64,000 nucleotides of DNA from Proales similis (taxonomy: Eukaryota > Rotifera > Eurotatoria > Ploima > Proalidae): positions 1,736,001 through 1,800,000 of the forward strand of contig JAGVRJ010000005.1 of assembly GCA_019059635.1 (NCBI GenBank), read 5' to 3'. A model generated the notes under the pieces. The model was not told the origin of the DNA. It did no database searches and saw only the letters and a program-made list of their open reading frames with translations. The translations under genes were made by a program, and so were the position numbers. Below are positions 44,889 through 56,663 of this stretch, in pieces. Position 1 is the stretch's first letter. Each line of letters opens with the position of its first letter.

Positions 44889-46292
44889 ATGACCGAGTTG
44901 ATTGCATCATCATTTGATCAGTCAGGAATGAGCAGCATGAACTCGATGAGCGATGCGGCCAGCGTGGATGTAAAGAACGAGGCCGACTATTTCGGTCAAT
45001 ACTACCAGGTCAACAGCGATTATCAAGTGGCCCAGCAGGGCGCCCTCACCGAAGAGAATCAGTTCGCTAGCATGTACCAGCCCATGACTAAAGCGGGAGG
45101 TGAAGCAGCGGGCATGATTAACAGTGTGGGCGACAAGCTCGATAATATTCAAGTCGACTCGAACGTCTCGTCGGCCGCTTCGACCTCGTCTCCCTCCTCT
45201 CTATCGTCACCGTCTCTCAACAACATGGTTTCGCCTGGCAACACCCTAATGGCCAATCGACGCAACTACAGCCACGCCAAGCCGCACTACTCTTACATAG
45301 CGCTGATCACCATGTCGATTCAACGCTCCAAGAGCGGCATGGTCACCCTAAACGACATTTACCAATTCATCATGGACACGTTTCCATATTATCGTCAGAA
45401 TCAACAAAGATGGCAAAATTCGATTCGACACTCGCTCAGCTTCAATGACTGCTTTGTCAAAGTGCCGCGAAGTGCCGATCGGCCCGGAAAGGGCAGCTAT
45501 TGGACCTTGCACCCGCAAGCAGGCAACATGTTTGAGAACGGATGTTACCTAAGGCGTCAAAAGAGATTTAAAGCCGAGCGACTCTTGGCGGCTAGTGCGC
45601 TCGAAAGTGGCCACGTGTCGACCGGAGAAGGCGGCCGAAAGGAGTCGGGCAAAGGAAAAAGCAAAAAGAAAAGCAACAATTCGGCGTCTTCTATTGGCTC
45701 CTCTTCAACTTCGTCGTCGTCGTCATCGTCGCCATCCACTTCTAACGTTCAGTCTTCATACTCGCCCAACGTAGCTGCATCTAGCGCCAAGAATCAAAAT
45801 GCTGAATACTCTTATCCGTACACAATGCCGTCCTCGCATGCACTTGGTGCTTTCAACTACGGAGATTTCAACAACCAAAGCAGCTATTACATGGGCGACA
45901 TGGGAGCGGCCAGTTCACCGCTGTCGACGCGAAATTATAGCGCCAATTACGAGCAGTACGCCATGGGCCCGAACAGATTCGCAGGCAACGCCACGAGTAG
46001 CCCGTTCAGTGCGGGCACCAACTATTTGTATCAGAGCTTTGTAAATAATCTGCCATTTAACCAAGCCAGCAGTACTTTGACGAGCGAGAACGAGCGCACA
46101 ACGCCCTCGACGCCTGGAATGAGCAGCTCGAACACGGGCCAGTTTCTAGCCAACATAGCCAACACAACGGGCACAAATGGCATTCAATCGACCGAAAACC
46201 TGTTCTACTACGCGAACGGCTTCAACAACTTGGTCGCAGCGGCAAGTCAGCAAGGCTACTTGAATCAGCAGGCGGCCACCAGCAATTATTAG
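44889..46292 (+). CDS. FoxA-type forkhead transcription factor, copy 2 (divergent)
   Basis: Single exon, 467 aa. The forkhead domain (about 129-228) matches copy 1 at 86 of 100 positions by hand count. The recognition helix and second wing are identical, but the start reads [15 protein letters not shown] and the first helices differ ([13 protein letters not shown]). The flanks share almost nothing with copy 1: an acidic N-terminus ([10 protein letters not shown]), a long Lys/Ser-rich linker after the domain, and no FSIxxLM EH1 motif. The likely origin is tandem duplication with sub- or neofunctionalisation. It should bind the same core site but recruit different partners. Preceded by CCAAT/TATA and followed by clustered AATAAA (46725-46746). 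Confidence 0.93.
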   Translation: MTELIASSFDQSGMSSMNSMSDAASVDVKNEADYFGQYYQVNSDYQVAQQGALTEENQFASMYQPMTKAGGEAAGMINSVGDKLDNIQVDSNVSSAASTSSPSSLSSPSLNNMVSPGNTLMANRRNYSHAKPHYSYIALITMSIQRSKSGMVTLNDIYQFIMDTFPYYRQNQQRWQNSIRHSLSFNDCFVKVPRSADRPGKGSYWTLHPQAGNMFENGCYLRRQKRFKAERLLAASALESGHVSTGEGGRKESGKGKSKKKSNNSASSIGSSSTSSSSSSSPSTSNVQSSYSPNVAASSAKNQNAEYSYPYTMPSSHALGAFNYGDFNNQSSYYMGDMGAASSPLSTRNYSANYEQYAMGPNRFAGNATSSPFSAGTNYLYQSFVNNLPFNQASSTLTSENERTTPSTPGMSSSNTGQFLANIANTTGTNGIQSTENLFYYANGFNNLVAAASQQGYLNQQAATSNY

Positions 46293-46724
46293 GGGCTGCT
46301 GCTCTGCTAGGCCAGAAACCGGTCATGGTTGTCCACAGCGCCCATAGATTATCTGGCTATTTTCTCGCAAGTGTCAAATACGAATTTATGCCAACACACA
46401 ACCACACATATATATTTTTTTAAATTATTTAAACGCGAATTTAAATCGTCAAATAGGGAGCGGCCAATGTCCACTCGCGCGTTCAACCATGTTTACTTCG
46501 TTATACCACATATATTCAAGGAGATTGCCCCTACGCGATTCATGTCTGATATTCTGTTCGTTCGTGCTCGTTTGTTCGTGCTTTTCATTTGAATTTTTCC
46601 TTTTTTTTTTCATTTCGAAATGCGTCGTTTATTCATCGTGTGCGTGAGTGTGTGCGCTCTATGTTATTTTCCTTTTTTTTTTACTTCTGTCTCTCAATAT
46701 TTCCTTTTTTTCTCGTTCAATGCT

Positions 46725-46746
46725 AATAAATAAAAAGAAAAATAAA
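46725..46746 (+). terminator. poly(A) signals of FoxA copy 2
   Basis: Three AATAAA copies within 22 bp, about 430 bp past the stop. Confidence 0.65.
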
Positions 46747-49700
46747 TCGCTTGAATATTGGACTTGACGTGATTTAGATTCTGTAGGCCAAAACTAGACG
46801 ACAGCGGCGACAGAGGGCATAGCGAGAAAGGGATTGGAATCGGGCCGGGTTTGCTCACGAATTGGGCACCATGTCACGTATGAATGAGCTCGATGTCGCT
46901 CACAATAAGGATCGAGGTAAAAGGAAAAGAGAATGCCATGCGCTCATTCATTGCTTTTTCTCATTCTTTTTTTTTCTCTTTCTCTCTCTCTCTCTTCGTG
47001 TTTGCTTTCAATTCGAGCTTGTAGGACAGTGGAAGTTGAATGAACGCAAATATTAGCTCGCTTATGAGATCTTTACTGCTGGCTTTCAGCTAATTGGTTC
47101 TGGCTTAAAAAGAAAATCTCCTATTTCGCCTATGACGTTCTCATTAAGGTAGCGAATATTTGCTGCATTTAGAGGCAAAGTAAATTGGTGCACCTGTTCG
47201 GCAAACGTCGTCTGCCGGCGGGCGGGCGGCGCTCGGTTCCTATTTGTTTTAGCCAGATTGGCCTTTTCCGTCCAGATCAAGCAAACTGTGGTCGTGGAAT
47301 TTCGCGACTCGAAATTGAACACAGAAATATGAATCAAATGATCAGTGTGAAAAGGCAAAGAGAGCGAGCCAGAGAGCTAAGTAAATTTGCACAGTGCTCT
47401 TGGCTCAAACAAACGAGTGACGATGGCGGCGGCAGCGGCGCAATTTGAACGTCAAATTCCGCTCTACGGTATGCGTGGCACCGAACTTAGGTGTTTCAAA
47501 CGGATATCCAATTAAAATCGTTGCTAAACGAGCAAATAAACGACGACGACGACGACAAGGAAAATTTCGCTAGGAAAGGTGAAAACTCGCGTGGATCAAG
47601 AGTCAAGTGTAACTGAGCCGGCAGTTGGATGGCGTAATTTGACAAGCCTTGCCAAATTTCCATTTCTTTACTCTCGCTCTCTCTCTTGCTTTCTTGGTCT
47701 GTTTGCACAAGCGCTTATGTGTTAGAGGAACCAAAGGGAATTTGGGACAATACTTGAGCAAACACTCGCCTCTCTAAACCGTCCTCCAACTCAAACATCC
47801 ACATCACATTGTCAAAAGTAGATTGTAATTGCTAAGAGATGGGTAAACACGTTTTTGAAGGCTCGTGAAGTGGCGGCAGTGGGTAGGAGAAGCGGAAATT
47901 GAATAGACAAGCTAATCGCTGGACACTCCCACGAGCGAGCATCTGCTTTGCAAGGCCAATATCAACAGTACACTGTCCGGTCTCTTCTGCTCTGTTCAAT
48001 CTCCCTCTTCCGTAGTTTTTATTTATTTTTATTGGCCACCCAAGGCCCATAAACGGACGAGCTGATATCTATTGTCCGCCTACTCTTCCCCTCGTCTCTA
48101 TATCGGTCTGATTTGCTGATTAGTCCGACCATTGTTTTTATGGCTCACGATTATTGATAAAGAAGAGTTGTGTTTTTCTGCGGCTTCGAACACCATCAAT
48201 TAGGCTGCATTTCTAGTTTTTGAGGGCCCTTGATTGATAAGATGTCGAAGCGCTCGCGACCACAGCGAGAAGAAGAACAGATAAGTGGACTCGTTCAAAC
48301 AAAAAAAAAACTAAAAGTGAAAGAACTAATTGCCCAGGCCTCGTTTCTTGTAATTGACTCTCATGTTAAAAAAAAAGAGCAAGCCGCTAATCCAATCAGT
48401 TTAATAAAAAAGAGAGACGTCAATTCTTGACATAAATGAATTAATCCCAACTCTAAACTTTGGACGCATTTCATCATCAGCGTGCGCTTCATCAACGCTC
48501 TTCAAAAATAGAAATAGAAAAAGAAGAAGCGCTGCGAACGCCAACACTCTCCAGTCGAATGGTCGCCTGTGAATGAGATTCTATTTGTAAAACGACTTAG
48601 AAGCTGATTGAGACGCGCGTTAATTTACAGCTAATTTAAAAGTCGCTTTCACTTTCAACATCTGAGCCTCTCTCTCTCCCTCTTTGCCTGTTGTTGTTAT
48701 TTTCCCCATGCGCGGCCGATTCAACGCCTGTGCCGCCTCGTCGGACCTTCAATCAAGGTGTACATGTATGTTCATTTATTTACTTAGAATCTTATATGTG
48801 TGCGTGTGTTTACCATGAAATTAGAATTTAAATAAGTCAGCTTGAAAGAGAGCGACACGGGCGACATTTAACAAGGAAACGCGCCGGCCAAGAAGCTTAA
48901 TAACGGCAGCGATGGTGGTGCTGGTCGTGCTGCTGCTGATGACGATGACGGCCATCGGGAACGAGGCGTCATAGCCACGATAAGAATGGCCACTGTCTAG
49001 GCCAGCGCTAATTAGCTCAGCAGCGTTCAATAGGAAGTAAAGCGCACGGGCCGACCGAAACGCACGGACGAAAACGGGCATACTTTTAATTAAGTATTGC
49101 GATTAATAAGTATGCGCGCGGCCTCGTCATATCAGGTGGGCCGCTGGCTGACCTTGTGAGGCTTGAAGATAGCGGTAGATGCTTGGCTAAGCCGCGACAT
49201 GCGAGATCAATCACAACCTCAGCTTATATTATCCGGCGCACTTATGAGGCCGCCAAACCCTCTCAAAGCTGGCTCATTTTATTCAAGATCACTCGTCGAC
49301 CATGCCCCCGTTTCATTCTTTCCTTCGTTACTTGGCCCTTTTTTTTTCTTTTATTCTGTTTCACTCCTCTCTCTCTCTCTTTGCTTCGATGTATTTTAAT
49401 TAACCAAGGACTGACTACAGGACTAGAGAGATTATCAGGCATGATACTCAATTCGGCTGGCCTAATCAGCCGTAAAACTTGAAATTTTAATCATGTTTGC
49501 ATTGGGATTTGGGAGAACTCATTAAGAAGGCATGAATTAGAGCAAGACTTTGGGGGATAGGAAATGGCTCAAGAGCAGGACTATCCTTGCACACAAACAA
49601 ACTCTCAAAATTAGACTCTGACTTTGCTTTTATTTTATCGAGTCAAATCGATCCTTCGAGGAGAAATTCGTATTTATGGCGGTCGGAATGAACAGCCCAA

Positions 49701-50490
49701 CTCAGGCTCTTTTATAAAAGAATTTATTCGCCGAGTCGTTCGGGTTTTAATAAAAGTGCTCAGGAGTAGGACAGAGTTGATAAGCTGCCGAGTCGCATTC
49801 TCACGTACTGAATTTCAGTCTGTGGGTGAATTGCTCCCATCTTAAGTGGGAAAACATCGATGTCTGGTAGCGATCTGGTATCTGATCAGAAATTCCCATG
49901 CATAACTAGCGATATGAACTAGCTGTGGCTAAGGGCGAGCTTCAAGTGAAAAGTAAACCACTTGCAGAGTCGAATTTCCCTACTCGTATTGTAATTTTAG
50001 ACGTGAAAGCGAGAAGCTTCGATGAGACAAGGGCTGTGAATTGGCATTATTTGCTCAGTATCGCCTTTGTCCATGCTACAGGGCTCGTCTAACTCAACAA
50101 TCTTGTCCAACTCGAACGGGCCCAAAGAGGCACACTAAAGCTCCAGATCGTTTGAGCGTGTTTGCTTAGCTAATTGAAGTTGTTAGGCGTCTATATTACA
50201 GCCCATTCATATCTGACTGCCAAGTACCATTTGGCTTCTAGGTTTTCACTCAGATAGCATACGATGGGCCTCATGCCGACGAGGCCGATAATAACGATGA
50301 TGAAAAGTGCCATCCAGATTCGGCCGACTAAATTGCTGCACAAACAAGCAGACGGACGCTCTTTTATTCTTTAAAATGCCTCGCGCCTACTTGTCGCTGT
50401 TATCGTGATGTAAAATTATCCGAGAGGCAAGCTATGCGGCCATTTTGATTAGCAATTTACTGGCCATCGCTTTTTTGCTGTCTGCGTTGT

Positions 50491-50502
50491 GCAAATATTT
50501 GC
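50491..50502. promoter_or_regulatory. Palindromic double forkhead-like site
   Basis: GCAAATATTTGC, a perfect 12-bp palindrome holding TATTTGC on both strands. Confidence 0.4.
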
Positions 50503-50909
50503 GTTCGGAAGTCACTCTGATGAAGAGCAGTCTGGCGAATCTTTCTAGCTTCCGAAAACAACCACTCAGACAGACTCGTGATATAACTTGAATGTCCAAT
50601 AAAGTGCTCTAATAGCTATTGTACAACCCACGCATCTTTCATTCATTTATTCATTTCATCTGGACACACTAATAGAACAAAATCACATTCAGAGGCTCCA
50701 AACTTGGACGTAGAAGGCTTAAAATTTCGAATGGCAAAATCAATTGCCCATCGGCGAGATAATTGTTGGCAGTTTCGGCGTTCGAGTGTTTTCCTTTTTA
50801 CCGACTCCGTCTTCGAGCCCTGCTCCTTCAGTCACAAACGCTCGCGTCCCTCCGCTTTAAATGCCAATAAAATCAGATTAAAATGAGAGCGAAAAGACAG
50901 AAGGTCGCC

Positions 50910-52915
50910 TTACATTGCTTGATCGTCTGAGTTGTCGTCTTCGTCGTCAGTATCATCTGCATTATGCTTTGCATTGCCAGTAATAGCGGCCATTTTGACA
51001 TTCGAACGCTCCAAGGCTTTGTTGCTGTTGCTCTTCTTGGCCTTGATTCCATTCATTCTTGCAAACAGCTGCCGCAAGACTTGCTCTTTTTGCTCCCATG
51101 TCAGATCGCCAACGTCCACAAGCTTCTCAAAATCGAACCTAAACCCCTCGTCCCAGAGTGAATAAAAGTGCTCTTCAACAAAACTATTATCAGCAAATCC
51201 TGAACTGTTTACCATCTCTCGGCCTGTTCCAGATCCTTGAATATACTGTTGGTGCTGTGCGCTGCGAATTTCTTGGAAAAAGTTCGTATCTTCGGGTACT
51301 CGCCCTGACCCGCGTGAGCAGCAAGCATTTTGTCGTTAAACAAGGCGTTCGCCTCCCTTTGATATTCACTCCTTGATTCAATAACTGAAATGGAACAAGT
51401 TCAAGCGATTTGAGATTGCTTTAGCGTTTTACCTGTTTGTGCTGATTTGAAGTCGAACGTAATCGAGGGCGTCGAGGAAAAAGCGTTCAATGTCACTCCG
51501 CTGTTCGAGTATGTTCTTGGCCAACTTTTTCACTTTGTTCATCTCTTTGCCTTTGAGTTCGAGCGTCCGTTTGAGCTTGTCAATCTCGTTTGTGTTCATC
51601 TCAAGCTGGCTCTTGTTCTCGTTGCGAATGCGGCCTCTTTCTATTTCAAACTCTTGGACCACTTGGGCCAAGGACTTTTCCAACACTTCGCATCTGTGGC
51701 TCAGCTTTTAATGAATTGCATTAGCCGCTGTGCTCTTGGCGGCAGTGGTTGAGTACGAGTTTTACTTCTTTCAGTTGTTTGCTCTGCTTGGCCATTTTTT
51801 CCACCTTTTCCTTGACCAGAGACGAGTCGCTTTCGACGCGCACTCGCAGTTTCTCATTTTCGACATGCAAGGCCTTGTTGCTCTTTCTCAGCTCTTCGAT
51901 TTCTTTTGCATTTAGATGATAGGACTCGGTCAACTGCGCGTTCTCCTTGTACACCGTTCTAGTCACCTCGTCCAAGTTTCTGCGACCAGAAATTTATCGC
52001 GTTTCGAACAATTCATATGAACCGTCTCGGGCCTACTTGACTGCCGCGTCGTGAGCCCTCTCAGCCAACTCCTCGATTTTCCTACTTGCCTCTTGCTGCA
52101 AGCGCACCTTCTCCTGGAAGAACTTCTCTTCCATTCGCATTTTCTGCTCTTTATGTTCTTTCTCGTTCAGCTCGAGCAGTTCGCGAATCTTGGCCGCAAA
52201 TTTAAAAATCGGATCGAGAGAGCAGAGCAGAAAGCAAACCTCTTCGAGCTCTTTTTGCATCTGAACTTTTCTCCTGCGGAAATCCTTGAGCTGATCGAGC
52301 TCCTTTTGCAGGTCGCTCGCCTCCTTGCTCTTGAGCTTCAGCTTGTCCTCGCACTCGTTCAGCTTTTCCTCATATTCGTCCGTCTAGTTCACATTTAAGG
52401 ATCAATAAAGTTGAGCAACATCAAGCGTCTACTCAATCATCGCCTCACAATTTTCTGCTTTTCTTTCGAATGTCGATTGTGAATCGTCCTCAGCTCGTCT
52501 TGCAGTTCAGTTAACTTTGAGAATAAAAGTGGAAGCGATTCGAACAAGTGAGCATTTCTCGCCCTGAAGCGTGAGTACCTTTTCTTCTTGGATGGCGTTC
52601 TGTTGTCTGAGGAAGGCCACTACGTCAATGGTGTCTTTTTCATTTTGCTTCAGATAGTCGACCAGGCTGGTGTTTTCTTCTGCAAGCTGCCTGGTTGTTT
52701 CCAAGTAGTGCTCCTTGTCTAGCTCAATGAGTCTGAGCCGTGCCTCCCACACTTTTGAGTTGCGCTCGGCTAATTTGACAATCGACTCTTCCTTCGCCTC
52801 ATCTTTGCTCCTTTTGAAGAAATTAAGAGACAAGAGCTTGGCCAGCGTCTGCGTCCAAACCTCACCCTTTTTTGCCCTTCTTGTCCTTGGAGCCCTTTTT
52901 GGCTTTCTTGGGCAT
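50910..52915 (-). CDS. BBOF1: Basal body-orientation factor 1 (CCDC176)
   Basis: Complement(50910..51138, 51213..51371, 51433..51704, 51766..51979, 52037..52188, 52240..52383, 52449..52514, 52579..52810, 52866..52915); 505 aa, human about 529. It opens MPKKAKKGSKDKKGKKG, then VWEARLRLIELDKEHY, and is coiled coil throughout. Other family blocks are NLDEVTRTVYKEN, LEQRSDIERFFLDALDYV, EYPKIRTF and near the end VGDLTWEQKEQVLRQLFARM before an acidic tail (DDTDDEDDNSDD). BBOF1 sits on basal bodies and axonemes of multiciliated cells and sperm flagella. An X-box lies about 90 bp upstream. Introns are 50-75 bp and every phase closes. Divergent to CPSF2. Confidence 0.92.
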
Positions 52916-53381
52916 TCTTGCTCCCACTGTTCGTCCGGTTCTGCCTAGTCTCCGATGAATTATTTCCAATTCTCTAAAGTATAAACACGCAAAGCACTAA
53001 AACGCAACCATGGCAACACGTTTACCTGATGCTTGCCTTCTTGCGTGAGTTCTTTTCATTTTTCCTCTCTGACGAGTGTTGCCCTCATTAATTGGCCGCT
53101 TTTCAGAACTATCTTTGTTTATTACAAAAAAAAAATATTTTTTAATTTTCAAATCAATAAAAATGAGCTGAAACAAACACTTAAAAAACGTTTTCTGGCC
53201 AAGATTTTTTTCCATGAATGCAAACAACTTGAAAAATTGATGGCGAGTGACCTGGGCAAGACAAAAAATGATCAAAATTTTGAAAAAAGATGCGAGTTTG
53301 AGACGAGAGTTGTGCTTTATGCGTTAAAAAGAATAAAAAACACGGAGGCCGGCTCGTTCATTAGGTCAGTTGGAGCTCGAG
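52916..53381. other. Bidirectional promoter region, BBOF1 / CPSF2
   Basis: 466 bp between divergent starts, with an X-box-like site at 53004-53017 and an AT-rich middle. A plus-strand frame (53033-53428) crosses it in another phase and is not supported. Confidence 0.5.
53004..53017. promoter_or_regulatory. X-box-like RFX site upstream of BBOF1
   Basis: GCAACCATGGCAAC (minus strand GTTGCCATGGTTGC), one good RFX half-site on each side of AT, about 90 bp before the BBOF1 ATG. Confidence 0.68.
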
Positions 53382-56226
53382 ATGTCATCGATTATTCAAT
53401 TCCAAGTGATCAGCGGCGCCCAGAATGATGGGCCGCTGTGCTATATCTTACAAATCGACGAGTACCGATTCCTGCTCGACTGTGGACTAGACGAAAATTT
53501 CTCACCTCACATCATTGAAGATTATCGCAAGTGAGTACCATAAAAAAGGCTTCAGAAATGTTGGAAATAACCAAACGAGTTAAAGACACGTCAAGTCAAT
53601 CGATGCCGTCCTTCTCACTTATCCAGATTTGCCCCATCTGGGAGCTCTTCCTTTTCTGGTCGGCAAATGTGGCCTCAACTGCCCGGTCTATGCCACAGTG
53701 CCAGTCTACAAAATGGGCCAAATGTTCATGTATGACATTTACTTGGTAAGTGCTGGTCAAGGCGTTCGGCAATTAGAATTTGTTTAAAATTAAATCATTC
53801 AAAGTCGAAAACAATGAACGAGGAATTTGATTTATTTGATCTGGACGATATTGACTCGGCGTTTGACAAGGTCAATCAGGTGAAATATTCGCAAACAATA
53901 AGCCTGAAAGGCAAAGGGCAAGATCTTCAAATAACCGCTCTTCCGGCCGGCCACATGATCGGAGGCACAATTTGGAAAATACTCAAAGAAGGAGAAGAGG
54001 AAATCGTGTACGCAGTAGACTACAATCATCATAAAGAGCGCCATTTGAACGGCTGCGCTCTTCATTCGATATTCAAGCCAACTCTGTTGATCACCGACTC
54101 GTTCAATTACTTGCACAATCAAGTGAAGAGGAGAGCCCGCGATGAGAAGCTTCTGGAGAACATATTGAAAACGCTGAGAAACGACGGCAATGTGCTCATT
54201 TGCTCTGACACGGCCGGTCGGGTGCTGGAACTGGCCTATTTTCTTGACACACTCTGGCGCAATGAGACATCGGGCCTCTTCTCTTACACAATAGCCCTAT
54301 TGAGCAACGTGTCTATTAGCGCAATTGAATTTGCCAAGTCACAAGTCGAGTGGATGAACGATAAAATTGTGCAGGCGTTCGAGGTTGGCCGAAGCAATGC
54401 GTTCGATTTCAAACATATAAAACTATGCCGCTCGCTAGAGGAACTGAACCAGTTAAACACGCCAAGCAAGAACAAGCTGGTGCTCACCGCACCTGCCGAT
54501 CTCCAGTACGGCTTCTCTCGCAGCCTCTTTGTCGAGTGGTGTGAAAGCTCCAAGAACACAGTTATATTCACGGGTCGAACATCTCAAAACACGCTGGCCC
54601 AGAGTCTTATTGAGAATCCAAATAAGCCGGTCAGCTCTATCAAGGTCAGCTGAAGAATGTTCAAGGTCTCGCCAGATGCTTTTTAAATCTGATTTGCTTG
54701 CTTCTCTAGCTAAGCAAAAGGGTAAAGCTGGAAGGAGCCGAGCTTGAAGAGTACTACAGGCAGCTGGAGGAAAAGGAAAGAGAGGCAATCGAAAGAGAAC
54801 GAAAGTCCAAGGAGCTCGAGTATGCCCTTTGTCCTTTGTTTTTGTCTTTTTCCGCATCTGTTTCATGTCTCTAAACTTTGACACTGAAAGGTCGATCGAT
54901 GACTCGTTATCAAGCGATGAAGAGAATGCCTTAAACAACGAAGCAGTTCCTGCAGGAAGACACGATTTGATGAAAATTTCCGAGGCAAGCAGCGTCCGAT
55001 TCCGAAGAATTAAAATTGTTTCTAATTTTCGACCAATTCAAGAACAAGAACCGATTCTTCAAGCATTCGCGAAAACATTTTCCGATGTTTCCGTACAGAG
55101 AAGAACAGCTCAAATGGGACGATTACGGAGAATTTCTCAAGTAGGCGCTCGGCGTGCAAATTTAGAGAAGATAAAGACGCCAATTTGCAGCAACCAAGGC
55201 CCGACGAGTTTAAATATTTGATCGACGAGAAGGAAATGGACGAGAAGGAAACTGACAAAGAGGCCGTCGAAGATGAGGAGATGGAGGGTGAGTCTACAGA
55301 TTGACGGAAGAAGAGGATTTGATTTCAATCAGGTTTCACGTTTCAGAATTCCAAATGCCGACCAAATGCGTGGTCGAGCCGGTCGACTTAAACTTGAAGG
55401 CCAAAATGATCTATATCGATTTCGAAGGTCGATCGGACGGCGAATCGATCAGAAAGCTGTTGGCCAACATAAAGCCAAAAAATCTTGTAATTCAATAGAA
55501 CGAACGTGCGGCGAAATAATTTGCCAGATTAGTGAACAAGCTCATGATCTAAGGTGATTATTCATGGACACGAAAAGGATACAAAGGAGTTGGAGGAGTA
55601 TTGTCGTAAGCAGCAGATTGTTCAAGACCGCATATTTGTGCCCAAGGTTGGCGAGACTGTAAATGCCACGCTTGAAACGCAAATCTACAGTGTAATTAGG
55701 CAGATGAAGCTTGACGTCTTTGTCATTCACCCTCTTCCCCTCTTTTAGATTAAGCTCAAAGACGAACTGGTTAGCTCTCTAAAATTCAAGAAGCTAAGAG
55801 ATTACGAGCTGGCGTGGGTGGATGCCGTCATCCATACTAAAACCCTGAGTGAAAAGGAAAATTACGACAAGAAAGACAACGAAGCAAACGGCAGTCTTCA
55901 ACTTTCACTTAGCATCCGCCCGTCAAACAAGGATAATCCCAAAGGCCACAAGAGCGTATTTGTAAACGAACCGAAATTGTCGGACCTGAAGCAAATTTAC
56001 GTAAACCATGGCATCCAGGCTGAATTCCATGGCGGAGTGCTCGTCTGTAATGGCATCATTGCATTAAAAAAGGTTGCATGATCAATTAAAAATTGAAATC
56101 TAGACGGCAAGCATTAACCTAATTTAAACATAGAATCAATCTGGCCGAATAGTGCTTGAGGGAGTATTAAGCGAGGACTACTACCGCGTCAGAAAAATCC
56201 TTTACGAGCAGTACGCTATGCTCTGA
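53382..56226 (+). CDS. CPSF2: Cleavage and polyadenylation specificity factor subunit 2 (CPSF100)
   Basis: Join 53382..53530, 53586..53745, 53805..54644, 54710..54819, 54891..54984, 55043..55140, 55166..55287, 55347..55486, 55554..55691, 55749..56072, 56134..56226; 755 aa, human 782. It starts [14 protein letters not shown]; the metallo-beta-lactamase part has [25 protein letters not shown] in place of the catalytic HxHxDH (an inactive pseudoenzyme, as in the family), [13 protein letters not shown] and [18 protein letters not shown] beta-CASP region with SFNYLHNQ and a C-terminal domain with [17 protein letters not shown] and [12 protein letters not shown] follow. Partner of CPSF73 in pre-mRNA 3' cleavage. 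Intron 5 appears to have a GC donor (GAG/GCAAGC); a poor GT donor 9 nt later also keeps frame. Confidence 0.95.
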
Positions 56227-56663
56227 CGCACCACTGAGACCTTCTTCATGCCACGTTTTGAGACTGATCGCTTCTCAATAAATTGCCTTAATTATCAAAC
56301 ATGACCTCCATGCCTCGAATTCTTGTGTAGCAAATGGCGGAATTTTTCCCAATCATTTTCTTTGCAAATCTGTTCAATGGTTAAGTGTGGGCTGCTTTTA
56401 AAATCAAACGGATTAACAGATTTTTGTTAAGCGCGTCTTATTCCCTGCCCGCGCATTAACCATTAGATCGTCGTTTAAATAAATTGCTTTGTGACGACTG
56501 TGTCAAGCAAGCGAGCCATCATCCGATTGCAATTATATTTATCCTTGTGACATGCGATGCCTGCTATAAATCTGAGTTGCTTTTTGTTGAATTCCCTTCA
56601 CTCTTGGAGCAATTCGTGATTTCAGACATAAAATTTGAATTTTAGTCGAAAACAAGCACAGAA
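56227..56663. other. Intergenic, CPSF2 to Cys-rich peptide gene
   Basis: AATAAA at 56277-56282. An acceptor-like GAATTTTAG ends at 56645, 19 bp before the next ATG. No other gene seen. Confidence 0.5.
56277..56282 (+). terminator. poly(A) signal of CPSF2
   Basis: AATAAA 50 bp past the stop. Confidence 0.65.

Larger units (their letters stand above)
46293..50909. other. 4.6 kb gene-poor region after FoxA copy 2
   Basis: 3' UTR with AATAAA signals to 46746, then no recognisable exons. GCAAATATT elements at 47046-47054, 47155-47163 and a full palindrome at 50491-50502. CT tracts at 46981 and 49367. Short frames look low-complexity. BBOF1 ends at 50910 on the minus strand. Confidence 0.5.

Noticed and set aside
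51371-51380. Earlier acceptor (TTTCAG) for BBOF1 exon 8
   Set aside because: It leads straight to an in-frame TGA; the AATCAAG acceptor keeps the family sequence.
53033-53428. 131-codon plus-strand frame between BBOF1 and CPSF2
   Set aside because: It overlaps the true CPSF2 start in another phase, contains the X-box-adjacent AT-rich spacer and shows no family motif.
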